Notes under the pieces: generated by a model | Seen by the model: the letters and a program-made list of their open reading frames with translations, nothing else | The model's database searches: none | Told to the model about the DNA's origin: nothing | In this document: positions 38,832-49,589 of the stretch, in pieces | Position numbering within the stretch: position 1 is the stretch's first letter | How the letters are laid out: each line of letters starts with the position of its first letter | NCBI GenBank assembly: GCA_963514095.1 | Contig: OY741265.1 | Location: forward strand, 24,358,590 to 24,422,589 | DNA length: 64,000 nucleotides | Source: Eutrigla gurnardus | Lineage: Eukaryota > Chordata > Actinopteri > Perciformes > Triglidae | Reading direction: 5' to 3' | Translations under genes and position numbers: made by a program

Positions 38832-39282
38832 GTAGTCGACTCAGCGGCTACATGCATACAACTCCAGAGCTGCACTGAAAAAGCACAAAAACCCAAACGT
38901 ACTCATTTGTTTTAGGATTGTGTCAACATATTTATCTTATTTAAAAAAAACAACAACAACAACTAACATGAAACTATTGAGGCAGCTTATGAGAGGGGGA
39001 GAAAGTGACATACCTGGAGAACATAAGCCAGTGTCTTCAAAGGGCTGCAACTGAACTGAGCCAAGATATTGTGAATGCAGAGGAGTGGTTGGATAGACTC
39101 TGGATAACTTAATCCCAGGAAAAAGATCCTGCTGGCGGCTCAGCTAATTGAAAGGAAATGGGGGTCAAGAGAGGGAGAGCAAGAAGGAGGATGAGATGGC
39201 GTAGATTCCAACTTAGCGAAAGTGACAGTGACAGCAAGCGGCTGGCGGGTGCATAAGCCTTGCGGTGAGCTAATTGCTGCGA

Positions 39283-39307
39283 GTGTGTGTGTGTGTGTGT
39301 GTGTGTG
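39283..39307. repeat. (TG)n microsatellite
   Basis: Uninterrupted TG run of about 25 bp. Confidence 0.95.
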
Positions 39308-39519
39308 ATGATAGGAATCAGCTAATTGCAGAGGGAGCAGCCAGGGAACAGGCAGTCTCATAGCCAAACAAGCAGGATGGTGTGGGGAGTGATGGAGGAT
39401 TAGCTCATCTCTTTGCGCTGGTGTCTTAATCTGGCCTCGCTCAGGGGGCGAGACGCCTGTGGGGGATTTCAAGTGGACAAGTCAGCACTGTGCTGTCTTA
39501 GGGTTCCTATACAACGGTA

Positions 39520-40060
39520 GGAGACAACAATGAGTCACAGCGAGGGTGGCGGCTGCTGCAGCAGCGGCAGCAGCAACACGCTAGCAGGGGATGATAATGA
39601 AGACAAAAAAATGCTCTTATTTCTGCACCGAGCACTTTTTCATAATTAGGCTCTCATCCTTTCTAAGGACACATGAATGATTCACTTATTCTGCTGTTTG
39701 CATGCACCTTGCGCCTCTAATTATTGTTGAACTCATTTTTACCTCCACACTTTATGAAGTATCTCTGAATTAAGTTGGCAGAAAACCAAAATGAGGCGAG
39801 AATAGCAATGATGATGACTATGATAATGATGCATTTTATTGTTAATCAAGGCTTCCAAAGAAAGAATGTGTTCCTCCAAAACAATAATCCTGTTTTAATG
39901 ACTATATACATGAATAAAATTGCATGGCAGAAAAAAATCAGCTTGGGAAATTACATTTACATTAGAACATACACTCAAAATGCCTGTCATTTTCCAATAG
40001 ATGTCCGAGGTAATTACCTGCCAATTACATTTGACTGGCAGACGAGGTTGTATCCATTTA
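39520..40060. promoter_or_regulatory. Candidate conserved non-coding element in intron 6 (speculative)
   Basis: Non-repetitive sequence with homeodomain-like cores (cataattaggctctcat, cctctaattattgttg, gaggtaattacctgccaatt). The last contains a short palindromic ggtaattacc. Enhancer function is a guess. Confidence 0.2.
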
Positions 40061-40707
40061 TGTAACGTCATATAGGATAGGGAAGATAAGTTAAGTGTAT
40101 TAGTAAAGTTTTAATGAATGGCAGATCCATTCATCTACTCTCCTTCCACCATGTTTCAAGATATTGATGTATTTTTTAAAAACTCCTGAGACTCGTGATA
40201 TTAGTTTAAAGCATTCCAGGTTATATCACTGTTTTAATTGGTGGTGACCAAGGCTACATTAAAGTACCATGGGCCTCGCGGCGACCACTTCTTCAAGGCC
40301 CTCCCCTGCTCCCGCAAACACCATTACAACTCAATTATTGCTCCGTCCAATAAACATCAGCCGCACTTACTTTAAATACAATAATGCCTCAATCCTCACT
40401 GCAGTTAATGTTAATGACTGTTGTGCCACTGAATAAAAGTCATATAATCATTATAAGCCCACTGTGAAACATACATATACGATCCAGACATTGCGTCAGT
40501 CAAATGTAGCCTCCAGGACGGCACACTGTGGGCTGATATTAGTGTTCCTTTAACCCTGCCTCCCAGCTTCTCTGTCTCGGGCTCAGTCACATGAATGAAG
40601 GGAGGATAATAACTCTGGATTCAACTATTTCTGAATTTAACAGGAGCTGAATAAAATAAGGTATATTCAATTGTTGATTTAACAAATAAAAACGACCTGC
40701 AAATTTA

Positions 40708-41897
40708 TGGAGCTAGAACAGTCTCATAATTCATAAATGCACACAGAAATTCATAAATGCACAAAAAAGATTTACAAATGTATTTGGGGATTTGTATATA
40801 CATGTGACTCAAAACACAAATACATTTTCAATGCACACACAAATATTTTTCATTTCATATGTAAGTAAAACATATTCACATATAAAAAACAAGATTCATA
40901 AACATATTTCCAATGCACACACAAATCTAAAAAAAAATCACAAATACATGAATGTTAAAGTATTTGCAATCTTCATCAAATACGCATTTGGGGCTTGTTA
41001 CATTCATATATGAACTGTTGGACCTGTATTTACAAAGTGCTTTTAATTTGTAAACCTCCCTGCATTTGTGTGTGAAACTTTTGAGACTCCCCTGACGTGA
41101 CTCTGATCCACAAATGCGTTTTTTCTAAGAGGAGGTTGTCTGTAGCCAATCAGATGTCTCCCTCCTTTACAGCCAATCACGTGAGTGCGTTGCGTTGGAG
41201 GGATATGGGTGCTAGAGCCAGAATCGACCTTATTTCTGGAGATAATTTCCCTTCTTCCTGTGCTCCCTGTCTTTATGCTGTATAGATTAGGTGTACAGTT
41301 ATATAAATATCTATTTTTCTTTTATAAAGAAGCATTTTATGGAAGTAATTTATTCCCTCATTCTGGGGAAGATGAACCGGTGCGGGCGGAGTTGTGTTTT
41401 AGACTTTTGGGGGAGACACTCACGTGATTGGCTGTAAAGGAGGGAGACATCTGATTGGCTACAGACAACCTCCTCTTAGAAAAAACGCATTTGTGGATCA
41501 GAGTCACGTCAGGGGAGTCTCAAAAGTTTCACACACAAAAGCAGGGAGGTTTACAAATTAAAAGCACTTTGTAAATACAGGTCCAACAGTTCATATATGA
41601 ATGTAACAAGCCCCAAATGCATATTTGATGAAGATTGCAAATACTTTAACATTCATGTATTTGTGATTTTTTTTTTAGATTTGTGTGTGCATTGGAAATA
41701 TGTTTATGAATCTTGTTTTTTATATGTGAATATGTTTTACTTACATATGAAATGAAACATATTTGTGTGTGCATTGAAAATGTATTTGTGTTTTGAGTCA
41801 CATGTATATACAAATCCCCAAATACATTTGTAAATCTTTTTTGTGCATTTATGAATTTCTGTGTGCATTTATGAATTATGAGACTGTTCTAGCTCCA
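40708..41897. mobile_element. 1190-bp foldback element, 480-bp arms
   Basis: The left arm 40708-41187 and right arm 41417-41897 are nearly perfect reverse complements, separated by a 229-bp loop. The termini are TGGAGCTAGAACAGTCTCAT and its complement, flanked by TA on both sides. A CAAATTTA word also lies beside each end. Arms are rich in tandem-like cattcataaatgcacaca words. No transposase frame is present. High arm identity implies a recent insertion or active homogenisation. Confidence 0.9.
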
Positions 41898-42479
41898 TAC
41901 AAATTTACAGTCTTTGGACAAAGAAACCTTTTTCTTTCTTTTCTTTGACATCCTGTGATTGATCCGGAAGTTGTAACTTAATGGTTTGCTCATCACTCGT
42001 TTTTTTTTCCAAGGAAGTTGAACTAAAGGGAGTAAAACTTGGTGCATTGAAGCTTTACTATCTACAAAAAAAGACAATTTAACTATCCTGCAAACATCTA
42101 CCCAAATATGCTGCCAAAGATTAAATCTTTTTTTCTTGATTGTTGATTTAAGGAATAATGAAATCACTGTCCCTGCATAAAATAGATGGAAATGTTTGTG
42201 CATTTAGGCACACACATTTTGTTATTTATTTTAACAATTAGAGGGGTTGTGTTCAGTTTATTGAGGCCCTCATGAATGTAACAGTGCAACTACTGCAATC
42301 AATTTGAATAATATTTAGGAAATATAAATATGTGTTCTTCCCCTGACAGAAAAATATTCAATTTTAATCTGTAATGTGTTAATATGAAGCAGCAGGATTT
42401 ATGATTTCACATTGACCTCATAATCTGACCAACATGCAATTTTCCCCCAAACCTATAAATGTGGCTCTTTGTGTTCCAG

Positions 42480-42642
42480 GATAATGAAGTACAGAGTTAC
42501 TCCACTCTGAAGTCTAGAAACACCAGCGCCCGAGTGTCGGGGCTGAAGCCGGGGACCAAGTACATCTTCCAGGTCCGAGCCAGAACGTCAGCAGGCTGCG
42601 GACGCTTCAGCCAGAATGTGGAGATCCAGACTGGGAAAGCAG
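42480..42642 (+). CDS. epha8: epha8 exon 7: end of second fibronectin III domain
   Basis: The exon is 163 bp, phase 0 in and phase 1 out, again the usual family length. It starts after ttccag and ends G|gtgtgc. It encodes DNEVQSYSTLKSRNTSARVS, then GLKPGTKYIFQVRARTSAGC and GRFSQNVEIQTGKA, the C-terminal strands of FN3-2 up to the membrane-proximal segment. Confidence 0.93.
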
Positions 42643-43394
42643 GTGTGCTGGTCTATAAAATCCAGAGAAACAGAAATAGATTGCATCATTGAATTGTTGC
42701 TGCCTGCCCTGAGCCACAGGGAGCCTTTGACGGTTGTATGTTGTTTAATAAGCTGGGAAAAAGTCCAGAAAGAAAACAGTTTGTTGTGTAAAAAGACTTG
42801 GCACTGAAAGCCAGGCTAGACTGCACAGCATGGTCCAGGGTTAACGTGTCAGCGAGGCCGATAGCTGCCTCAGTCCATCCCTCTGTTCTATTGATCTGTG
42901 CTTTGTCAGCAAAACCGCAGTCTATCCCAGCTACTAACAGCTGTACACAGCGCTGGGGCGGGTAGAAGTCTCCATGAGTCTGTTCACCTGAGGCTCGTAC
43001 ACTGAATACAGAAAGTTGGGATTTTCTAAAAAAAAAAACACAACAATCTGTTATTAGAACATTTTTCTTTCCTAATAGGGGATTTGGCAGATCACCCGCA
43101 GAGCAGACTCTAGGTCTGCAAAGCTCAACCTCCTGCCTGGTTGGAGTCCCAGTGCTGTTGCATTGACTAATAGTCTCCCTTCATTCTGCTGTTCACTGGA
43201 CCCAGACTCTCGGTCCTCTTGACTGGAAAAAAAGAGGACTGCACACACCCCACTACCCTACACGCTGAGTAATCAATAAGTCCTAAAGTTTATGAAAACC
43301 AGACTGACGAGCCTTTTTCGTGTAGTTGGGGTGAAACCACATCAACCTGCGGTCACCTGATAATGACATTAGCCCTGTGAATGAAGTGGTTCTT

Positions 43395-43620
43395 GGAATG
43401 TTGATGGTTGGTCTGTCAATCTGTCTGTCTGTCCACATATCTCTTGAAACGATTGTCATGACATGTCGTACAGATGTTCATGGTCCTCAAATGTTAAAAG
43501 CTACTGATTTTGGTGATCTTTGACCTTTACTCTAGCACCACCAGCAGCCTAAACTTTTCACTTCTCCAGTGAACTATATCAACATCTATATCTAAGATAA
43601 GCATTACTATGATTACTGCC
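43395..43620 (+). repeat. Fish dispersed repeat (ccacatatctcttgaaacga type)
   Basis: The segments tgtctgtccacatatctctt, gtcatgacatgtcgtacaga and tttggtgatctttgaccttt are familiar from a very common teleost repeat. Confidence 0.6.
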
Positions 43621-43672
43621 TTTTGATGGGCAGAGTGTCGTCACAAGTTGCTAAAGGCTGTGTTTACTGTAG

Positions 43673-44053
43673 ATGAGCATTTTGAATGGCAAAAAAGCTG
43701 TCAGTGAAGCAGCTTATCTGCCAACGCGCATGCGCAAAAATGACTTGTTTGAATTGTTCAGCGGGAAACTGTCAGTGGTTCATTCATTGTGTAGCCTGGT
43801 CAAAATGGCTGAAAATATTAATTATATTCAGGCTTTGCGTTCAGTGCCGTTTTCGCGGAGACCTTTTGAGGAAAAGAAAGCTATAATTTCAAGTGGACGG
43901 CCTACTCCTGAAGGAAATATCACAAAGACTGCAAAGAATTTCGTCCGTCACTTTCAAGCTAGCACGTATAAGAAACATAAATGGCTAGCTAGCCGACCCC
44001 CCTCCCGTCAAACGATCCGGTCTGACAGCGACATATTGCCTGTTCATTCATGA
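43673..44053 (+). pseudogene. N-terminal fragment of a TTF/ZMYM-like hAT transposase
   Basis: An open frame whose likely original start is the ATG at 43805 gives MAENINYIQALRSVPFSRRP, FEEKKAIISSGRPTPEGNIT and KNFVRHFQASTYKKHKWL. The F-x3-Y-x3-KWL spacing resembles the beginning of the TTF-type zinc finger in hAT-like transposases of fish. The frame then departs from the family and stops, and no downstream catalytic domain follows. It is a broken fragment within intron 7. Confidence 0.4.
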
Positions 44054-45022
44054 AAACCATCTCGAAACACTCTCAGTCAAACAAGGTGGGGAATGAGAAA
44101 TCTGCGGCGCTACTAGCCTAGTTCGTTTTAAAAACACACCGGCAGCAGCGCCTACTGATCTGAGACATGTCACGTGAGTTACTGTAAATGATGTGCGGAA
44201 AACCAGCTGTGGTCTGTGATTGAGGTGCAGACGGGTGAGTTTGGAGCTGACAAGAGGATCGCGCTGACGACCGCTTCGTTACATTTTTCTCATTGAAAAA
44301 CTGGCATGTAGATGATGTTCTCCATAAAAAAAATAAGTGAAATACTGTAATAACAATTCGGTTTTAGTAATCAACCGCTTATAGTGATCAAATGTACTCT
44401 GGACCAACGTGATCACTACAAGCTGTTTCCACTAACCATATTATATTTTTTATTAAAAAATATAATGCCCCCCCACGGGCGCGCATGGTATTGACACTTC
44501 AGCATGACCACAGTAAAAGGTCACCGCTCGCCACTGATATATATATATATATTAACTGCAGTTATAAGAACTGTAAATAATGTATAAAACTATTAATAAA
44601 ATTGAATTAAATTAAATTGATGATTAACACCTTGCCCATTAAATGTAGTGTGTAATGCTTGTAATGAAGCAAGTAAATAAATGTATCCTCGGTGAAACCT
44701 TGTCTGGCATTAGAAACCTCGCTGAAAAATATACAAAAAACATTGAATGACCCTTCACTGGCTTCCCACCCACGAACAGTGCCGGTTGGGTAATGTATGA
44801 TGTCTAGCCACCCTGGATGTTCTGCTTCCAGGAGCTCAACCAGGCTTCTGCAGTGCTGGGCTACATGGGCACGACCACATGCGCACAGGGATACATTATT
44901 ATTATGAACTTTATGTAGTCTTATTACTTCCTTAAATAGTCAGTTTACCGGTATATGTCATTTGAAAGTTTCATTATCTGCACTTTCCCTTCAGCTAACG
45001 GTGCATATTTGTGTGTTTTCAG

Positions 45023-45119
45023 CTCCTCTGCGCTACAACACCATGACCATCATCTGGATCTGCATGGCCCTGGTGACCGGCCTGGTCACCTTTCTGGCCG
45101 TCATCATCTGCAGGAAACG
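45023..45119 (+). CDS. epha8: epha8 exon 8: transmembrane helix (GC donor)
   Basis: The exon is 97 bp, phase 1 in and phase 2 out, starting after gttttcag. It encodes (A)PLRYN, a hydrophobic helix TMTIIWICMALVTGLVTFLA and VIICRKR, whose basic end is the cytoplasmic stop-transfer signal. No GT lies where the frame needs a donor. The only junction that gives K-R-H-C-G-Y with exon 9 is AAACG|gcaagg, a GC-AG intron. The frame stays open for another 43 codons if the intron is retained, to a TGA ending at 45252. Confidence 0.88.
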
Positions 45120-46719
45120 GCAAGGCTACACTTTACCACACTACCCATCGCTGCTGTGTGTGGAACACTTTCTTACACTACTCTATCGTATCTCTCTTTG
45201 TGTGATGTTGCTTGTGATCAAAGCCCAGTACTGTATTTCTAACTGCTTGTGAGTGAGTTTGTAATCTGAGTGGCAGGGATCTCATGTAAGCCTGTGTTTG
45301 AGAGGTTAACACACCTTTGGTCTCACTTGTCATGTGGAAATGTTAAAAATGTTGGGGAGCGGAAATAATCTGCATGCTTTTCAGTCGGTTATAAGGACTA
45401 TGAGTTGAGAGGACTTTTGAAAGCAAATGCTTTAACTTCTCTCATCTCTTCAACCCTCCATGTCTTCTCACTATCTGGTTAAACTAATTTTCTAACTCAT
45501 AATTGCCACCTCGTAGTGTATTTACCATAATTTCCCCTCATCCCTTTTTGATGTTTTCAACTTACATCTCTCTAGTACTACATTGAATAATTAATTTCAT
45601 TGCACTTAATTAACTCGTACTTCAATGCATATTAAATTTTAGATTTTCATTCTGGTTGGGGGGGGGGGGTGGTGGAGACATATGTCTGAGGATTTAAATA
45701 TGTTATCCAGGCAAAATCATCTTGCCGTGACTGCAAAGCCCAATTTATTTAATGCTGCTAAGCTGGAGGATATATTTAGAATTTAAAATGCTCTTTTACT
45801 TACTCAATATTAAACTGATATACATATATATGTATATACAGACTCCTTCTGACAGAAACCACTGGGGACAGTTTTACCGTTAACACAGGAAGTAAACCGG
45901 AATTGTAATGGAGAAAGCTGACTGTAGAATTAATGGTTCTACTTTAATGGTTCTGCTATACTGACGTAATTACATTTCAATCTCTATGAATGAAATTCGG
46001 TGCCATGCCATTGTTCTGATGGCCCATTGCTCTGAAGATACAAACCCTCCCTTCAACAAACAGAAGCACATGGCTAATTATTACGCAGAATTACATCATT
46101 GGACCTTCCCAGGTGCAATATGTTTTTCTTACATAAGGTGTTAGCAGTCTGCCAGATTAGCCGTGGAACGACAGACGGACCCAGAGACGGGGAGGTCTGT
46201 GGCCAAAAGTGATCAGAAACAAGCACTAAATCGTTTTAAGCCACTCCTATATAAGGAAAGGCCTTCCTTAGATATGTTGATTGAGCCTTCTTAGCTTGAA
46301 TAGTGATGTCATTCATTTTAACTTAAAAACGTGGAAGCATAATCATAGAAACAGGACTATTAGTATACAAGGGACGTCATGATGGAAACAATTAAGAGGA
46401 TTGGTTCCACCTTGTTGCCGGTGGAAACCTAATTAACAGGGAGAACAGGTTGACTGGGTGTTCCTCATAAATAACTAAGCACCACTAAGTGATGAATAGC
46501 TCTGTTGAAGTTAATAATTAATTGTGTACAATTATTGATTTATTAATTATGAGCCATTGTTGGAGTTTGATAGGACAAATGTTTTGCTGTTGTCCTGTAT
46601 TCATCCCATTCATCCCACTGTATGTTTATGTGTGTGCATGTGTGTGTGTGCGTGTGTGTGTCTGTGTTTGTCCTTTGTGTGTGTGTGTGTGTGTGGGTGT
46701 GTGTGTGTGTTTTGTATAG
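45120..46719 (+). other. Intron 8 of epha8 (GC-AG, TG-rich 3' end)
   Basis: The intron is 1.6 kb. It begins gcaagg and ends tttgtatag after a TG tract at 46621-46711. A run of 13 G lies near 45658. No other feature is recognised. Confidence 0.82.
46621..46711 (+). repeat. (TG)n tract abutting the exon 9 acceptor
   Basis: Imperfect TG repeat of about 90 bp, ending eight bases before the exon. It replaces most of the usual polypyrimidine tract. Confidence 0.95.
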
Positions 46720-46787
46720 ACACTGTGGCTACAGCAAAGCCTTCCAGGACTCTGATGAGGAGAAGATGCATTACCAGAACGGCCACG
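46720..46787 (+). CDS. epha8: epha8 exon 9: juxtamembrane segment 1
   Basis: The exon is 68 bp, phase 2 in and phase 1 out. With the last two bases of exon 8 it reads R-HCGYSKAFQDSDEEKMHYQN-GH, the stretch I find most characteristic of EphA8. The acceptor tttgtatag is preceded by about 90 bp of TG repeats with little pyrimidine tract. The donor is G|gtatgt. Confidence 0.92.
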
Positions 46788-47081
46788 GTATGTTTGGCTC
46801 ATCCCTAAATTATAACCAATATGTGCATGTATTGATGTGATTGGATGTAATAAAAGTTCATTCTCCGAGCAAACAATTTCCATCACGCGATGACTGATTA
46901 CAGGAGCACACGGCCTCATTTCCTGCATGCTGTTCATTCTCTCTCTCCCTGCTTCTTCTCTGTTAGCCATTTCTTCTCTTTCATCAAGTTTCCCCTCCAC
47001 ACACACCGGTGACAGGGGCTCAGATGTGATGTTGCTCTCATTCTCCGATATGTGACCAAATGCTAATGTTGTTTATCTTAG

Positions 47082-47207
47082 TGTCATTCCCCGACGCAAG
47101 GTTCTATATCGACCCGCACACATACGAGGACCCCTGCCAGGCCGTCCACGAGTTTGCCCGAGAAATTGAAGCTTCCAGGATCAAAATAGAGAAAATCATT
47201 GGTTCAG
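47082..47207 (+). CDS. epha8: epha8 exon 10: juxtamembrane tyrosines and kinase N-lobe start
   Basis: The exon is 126 bp, phase 1 in and phase 1 out. It starts after atcttag and ends G|gtaaaa. It encodes (V)SFPDARFYIDPHTYEDPCQ and AVHEFAREIEASRIKIEKII, then GS. The two tyrosines, in FYIDP and TYEDP, sit where Eph receptors have their autophosphorylated juxtamembrane Tyr pair, which inhibits the kinase until phosphorylated and then binds SH2 proteins. Confidence 0.93.
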
Positions 47208-47235
47208 GTAAAAACCACAAACTTGTGTGCACTCG

Positions 47236-47271
47236 CCCACACACACACACACACACACACGCACACACACA
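47236..47271. repeat. (CA)n microsatellite
   Basis: CA repeat 28 bp inside intron 10. Confidence 0.95.
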
Positions 47272-47735
47272 GAGTGAGAATCTTTGGCTGGGCTAACTTA
47301 AAATCATTGGCCAATGTAAAGGCTGTGGTGTGCAGCAGAGAGGAGGATGGCAGAGCGGAATCAGAGCGTTGCGTGGGGCTGTCAATCAAAGCTCCTCAGA
47401 CAGCCAAGGAATACTAACACTGTGTCAGCTCCACAATACACTCTGCTGGATATAACCCCTGCAGACATAAAGGGAAATATTAAGGATAGAATCGAGGAGG
47501 ACAAATAACAAGCAATCACACTTTAAGTCCTCATGAGCTGCAGATAAGAATTAATGAGAAGGAGGCTGATGGATGTTTAGATTACTTCCAGGCCACATAT
47601 ATGTGACTGCCTGAGAGGATTTGTTTCTCTTATCTAATGCAGCAAATTAACTTAAAACACGTTTACCATTATTGCTTATATTTCCCAGTGGGGGAAGATA
47701 ACATTTATTTATTTATTTTGTATTCTTGTGTAAAG

Positions 47736-47921
47736 GGGAGTTTGGGGAGGTATGTTATGGACGCATGAGACTCCCAGGGAAAAGAGACATCCCAGTGGCC
47801 CTGAAGACCCTGAAGGCAGGATACACAGAGAAGCAGAAGAGGGACTTCCTGGCCGAGGCGTCCATCATGGCCCAATTCGACCACCCCAACGTCATACGCC
47901 TGGAGGGAGTGGTAACCCAGA
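47736..47921 (+). CDS. epha8: epha8 exon 11: kinase N-lobe (Gly loop, catalytic Lys)
   Basis: The exon is 186 bp, phase 1 in and phase 1 out. It starts after tgtaaag and ends A|gtacgc. Together with exon 10 it gives the glycine-rich loop GSGEFGEVCYG. Downstream come RMRLPGKRDIPVALKTLKAG, with the ATP-binding Lys in VALK (VAIK in most relatives), and the helix-C stretch EKQKRDFLAEASIMAQFDHP, containing the Glu partner of that Lys. The exon ends near RLEGVVTQ. Confidence 0.94.
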
Positions 47922-48234
47922 GTACGCTACTGCTAGAACAATATTCAAGTGTATATATACATGTAATAGTTGTAGTTAAAATCTAAATATTTTACATGTT
48001 GTAGATTGGAGATATGCGGTTTATCCCATTCCCAACCCGTCACATATGGTAGCTTGGTCTAGATTCCTTGGTGTCACTTTTCAATGGACTGGGCCCTACC
48101 TGGCAAACTATGACCCTCCACTATTCACTAGTCGCAATTGAAACCAGTGGTTAACAATGTCGAATTAAATAAAATTACTTTGTTAGGTTTAAAACCTCCA
48201 ATGCCGAGGAATGAAGGCAACCCAGGTGCCTGCA

Positions 48235-48530
48235 GTTCTTCAAATGGCCACTAGAAGCTGGCTCCAAAAGTGAATCAATTCCTGTAGACCCCCATAATGA
48301 AATCCCAAAATTTCCAGCAGAAAGAAACAAAAAACAGCTTTGATCTATGACTTTGTTCATATTTTGTCCATATTTTATATAGTCTATTGTAACAAGTATG
48401 TTTGTTATGTAAATTACATTACATAGCCGCTTAAGTACACACTTAACATAAATAACTTGACGTTGACTTTGGGTTTCACACGGGGACAGGAACACAGGTC
48501 TTCTGGGTGAAAGTCATGTGTTTGTTTAAC
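48235..48530 (+). repeat. Fish dispersed repeat, copy 2
   Basis: It starts with caaatggccactagaagctg and gctccaaaagtgaatcaatt, recognised as part of a common fish repeat. It ends with ctgggtgaaagtcatgtgtt, matching the copy near 1030. Confidence 0.5.
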
Positions 48531-48795
48531 TATCTATCCTCCTCACTACGTGGACTTTGCTGCTCTTTATCACCTGACTTCCAAAGAAGTTGCTCTGAGC
48601 ATCTAATAATGCCACAGGTGTGTTAATATTGGAGTTAGTTGAGTCCATCTCATACAGATGCTAAAGGTTGCCTTGTGCATCGACATCAGACGGCAGGCGT
48701 TGTGACAAAGTGTCGGTATTTGACGACCTGGGATTGTTGAGACCGTTCTGGTTCAGTTAGGAAGGAGTACTGAAGGATCCTGTTTGTTCCCTCAG

Positions 48796-48857
48796 GTAAA
48801 CCGGCGATGATCATCACAGAGTACATGGAGAACGGCTCTCTGGACTCCTTCCTCAGG
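48796..48857 (+). CDS. epha8: epha8 exon 12: kinase hinge
   Basis: The exon is 62 bp, phase 1 in and phase 0 out, starting after ccctcag. It encodes (S)KPAMIITEYMENGSLDSFL and R, the hinge with the Thr gatekeeper position and the conserved EYMENGSLDSFLR. The donor AGG|gttggt is weak because it lacks A at +3, but it is the only GT that keeps the frame into RHDGQFT of exon 13. Confidence 0.92.
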
Positions 48858-49589
48858 GTTGGTATTGAAGCTTTTGGTCATGCAGTAAAGGCTCCTGTTT
48901 GCTCTTAATTTAGTCGTTGTGTTAAATAATTTCTCTGTTGCCTGTTAATGAATACGTGATTATATTTTCCTTCTCTTTTAAGCAATGAATGCTGCTTATT
49001 GGTTAGTGAAAACAATGTATCACCATGTTGAAAAGTTCTTTGCAACATTTAAAAAGATTTGAGTCAAGCTGAGTGAATGAGTTTACAATGGGTTTCTAGA
49101 GGGTTTTATGGATTGTCTCAACGCACCAAGGAGAATGTAATTTTTCATGTGAAAATGTAAAAACGTCCTAACAGGACAAGACCAAAACTCCATTTTCACA
49201 GGAGAGGCACATCACTTCACATCACTTCCTATTCATCAGATCATTGTTACCAAGAGAAAGGCATCAGTGGTTTAGAGCAGCAAATGTGAAAGTTTTTTTT
49301 TTTTTTTACAATCTATAAATTGATTTAACATAGTGTTACATCGACAATGTCAAACAGCTGGGGTATTTGCTTATATGAAAATACCATGGATTATAACCAA
49401 AAAGCAAATCCCTGTCATGCTTTCTTCTCTGATCTTTACTCTCTTCTCTATCTTGATTAAAATCTCTTCTGTTATCACTCTCCTCATCTACTCTGCTGCT
49501 ATACCATCATGTGTTTTTTTTTATCTGCCATTAAAACCTACCTCCCCCTACTTCCCGATCTTTCTCTTTTCTCTTTCTTTTTCCTCCAG
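48858..49589 (+). other. Intron 12 of epha8
   Basis: The intron is 732 bp, with a T-rich run near 49294 and a strong pyrimidine tract before the acceptor. Nothing else is recognised. Confidence 0.85.

Larger units (their letters stand above)
38832..42479 (+). other. Intron 6 of epha8
   Basis: The intron is 3.6 kb. It contains a TG microsatellite (39283), non-repetitive AT-rich sequence with homeodomain-like cores (39520-40060), and the 1190-bp foldback element (40708-41897). The rest shows nothing recognisable. Confidence 0.85.
42643..45022 (+). other. Intron 7 of epha8
   Basis: The intron is 2.4 kb. It holds a fish dispersed repeat (43395-43620) and a fragment resembling the N-terminus of a hAT-type transposase (43673-44053). 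A short AT microsatellite lies near 44540. Confidence 0.85.
47208..48795 (+). other. Introns 10 and 11 of epha8 (exon 11 lies between)
   Basis: Intron 10 (47208-47735, 528 bp) has a CA microsatellite near its 5' end at 47236-47271. Intron 11 (47922-48795, 874 bp) contains a fish dispersed repeat relic at about 48235-48530. The intervening exon at 47736-47921 is listed separately. Confidence 0.8.
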
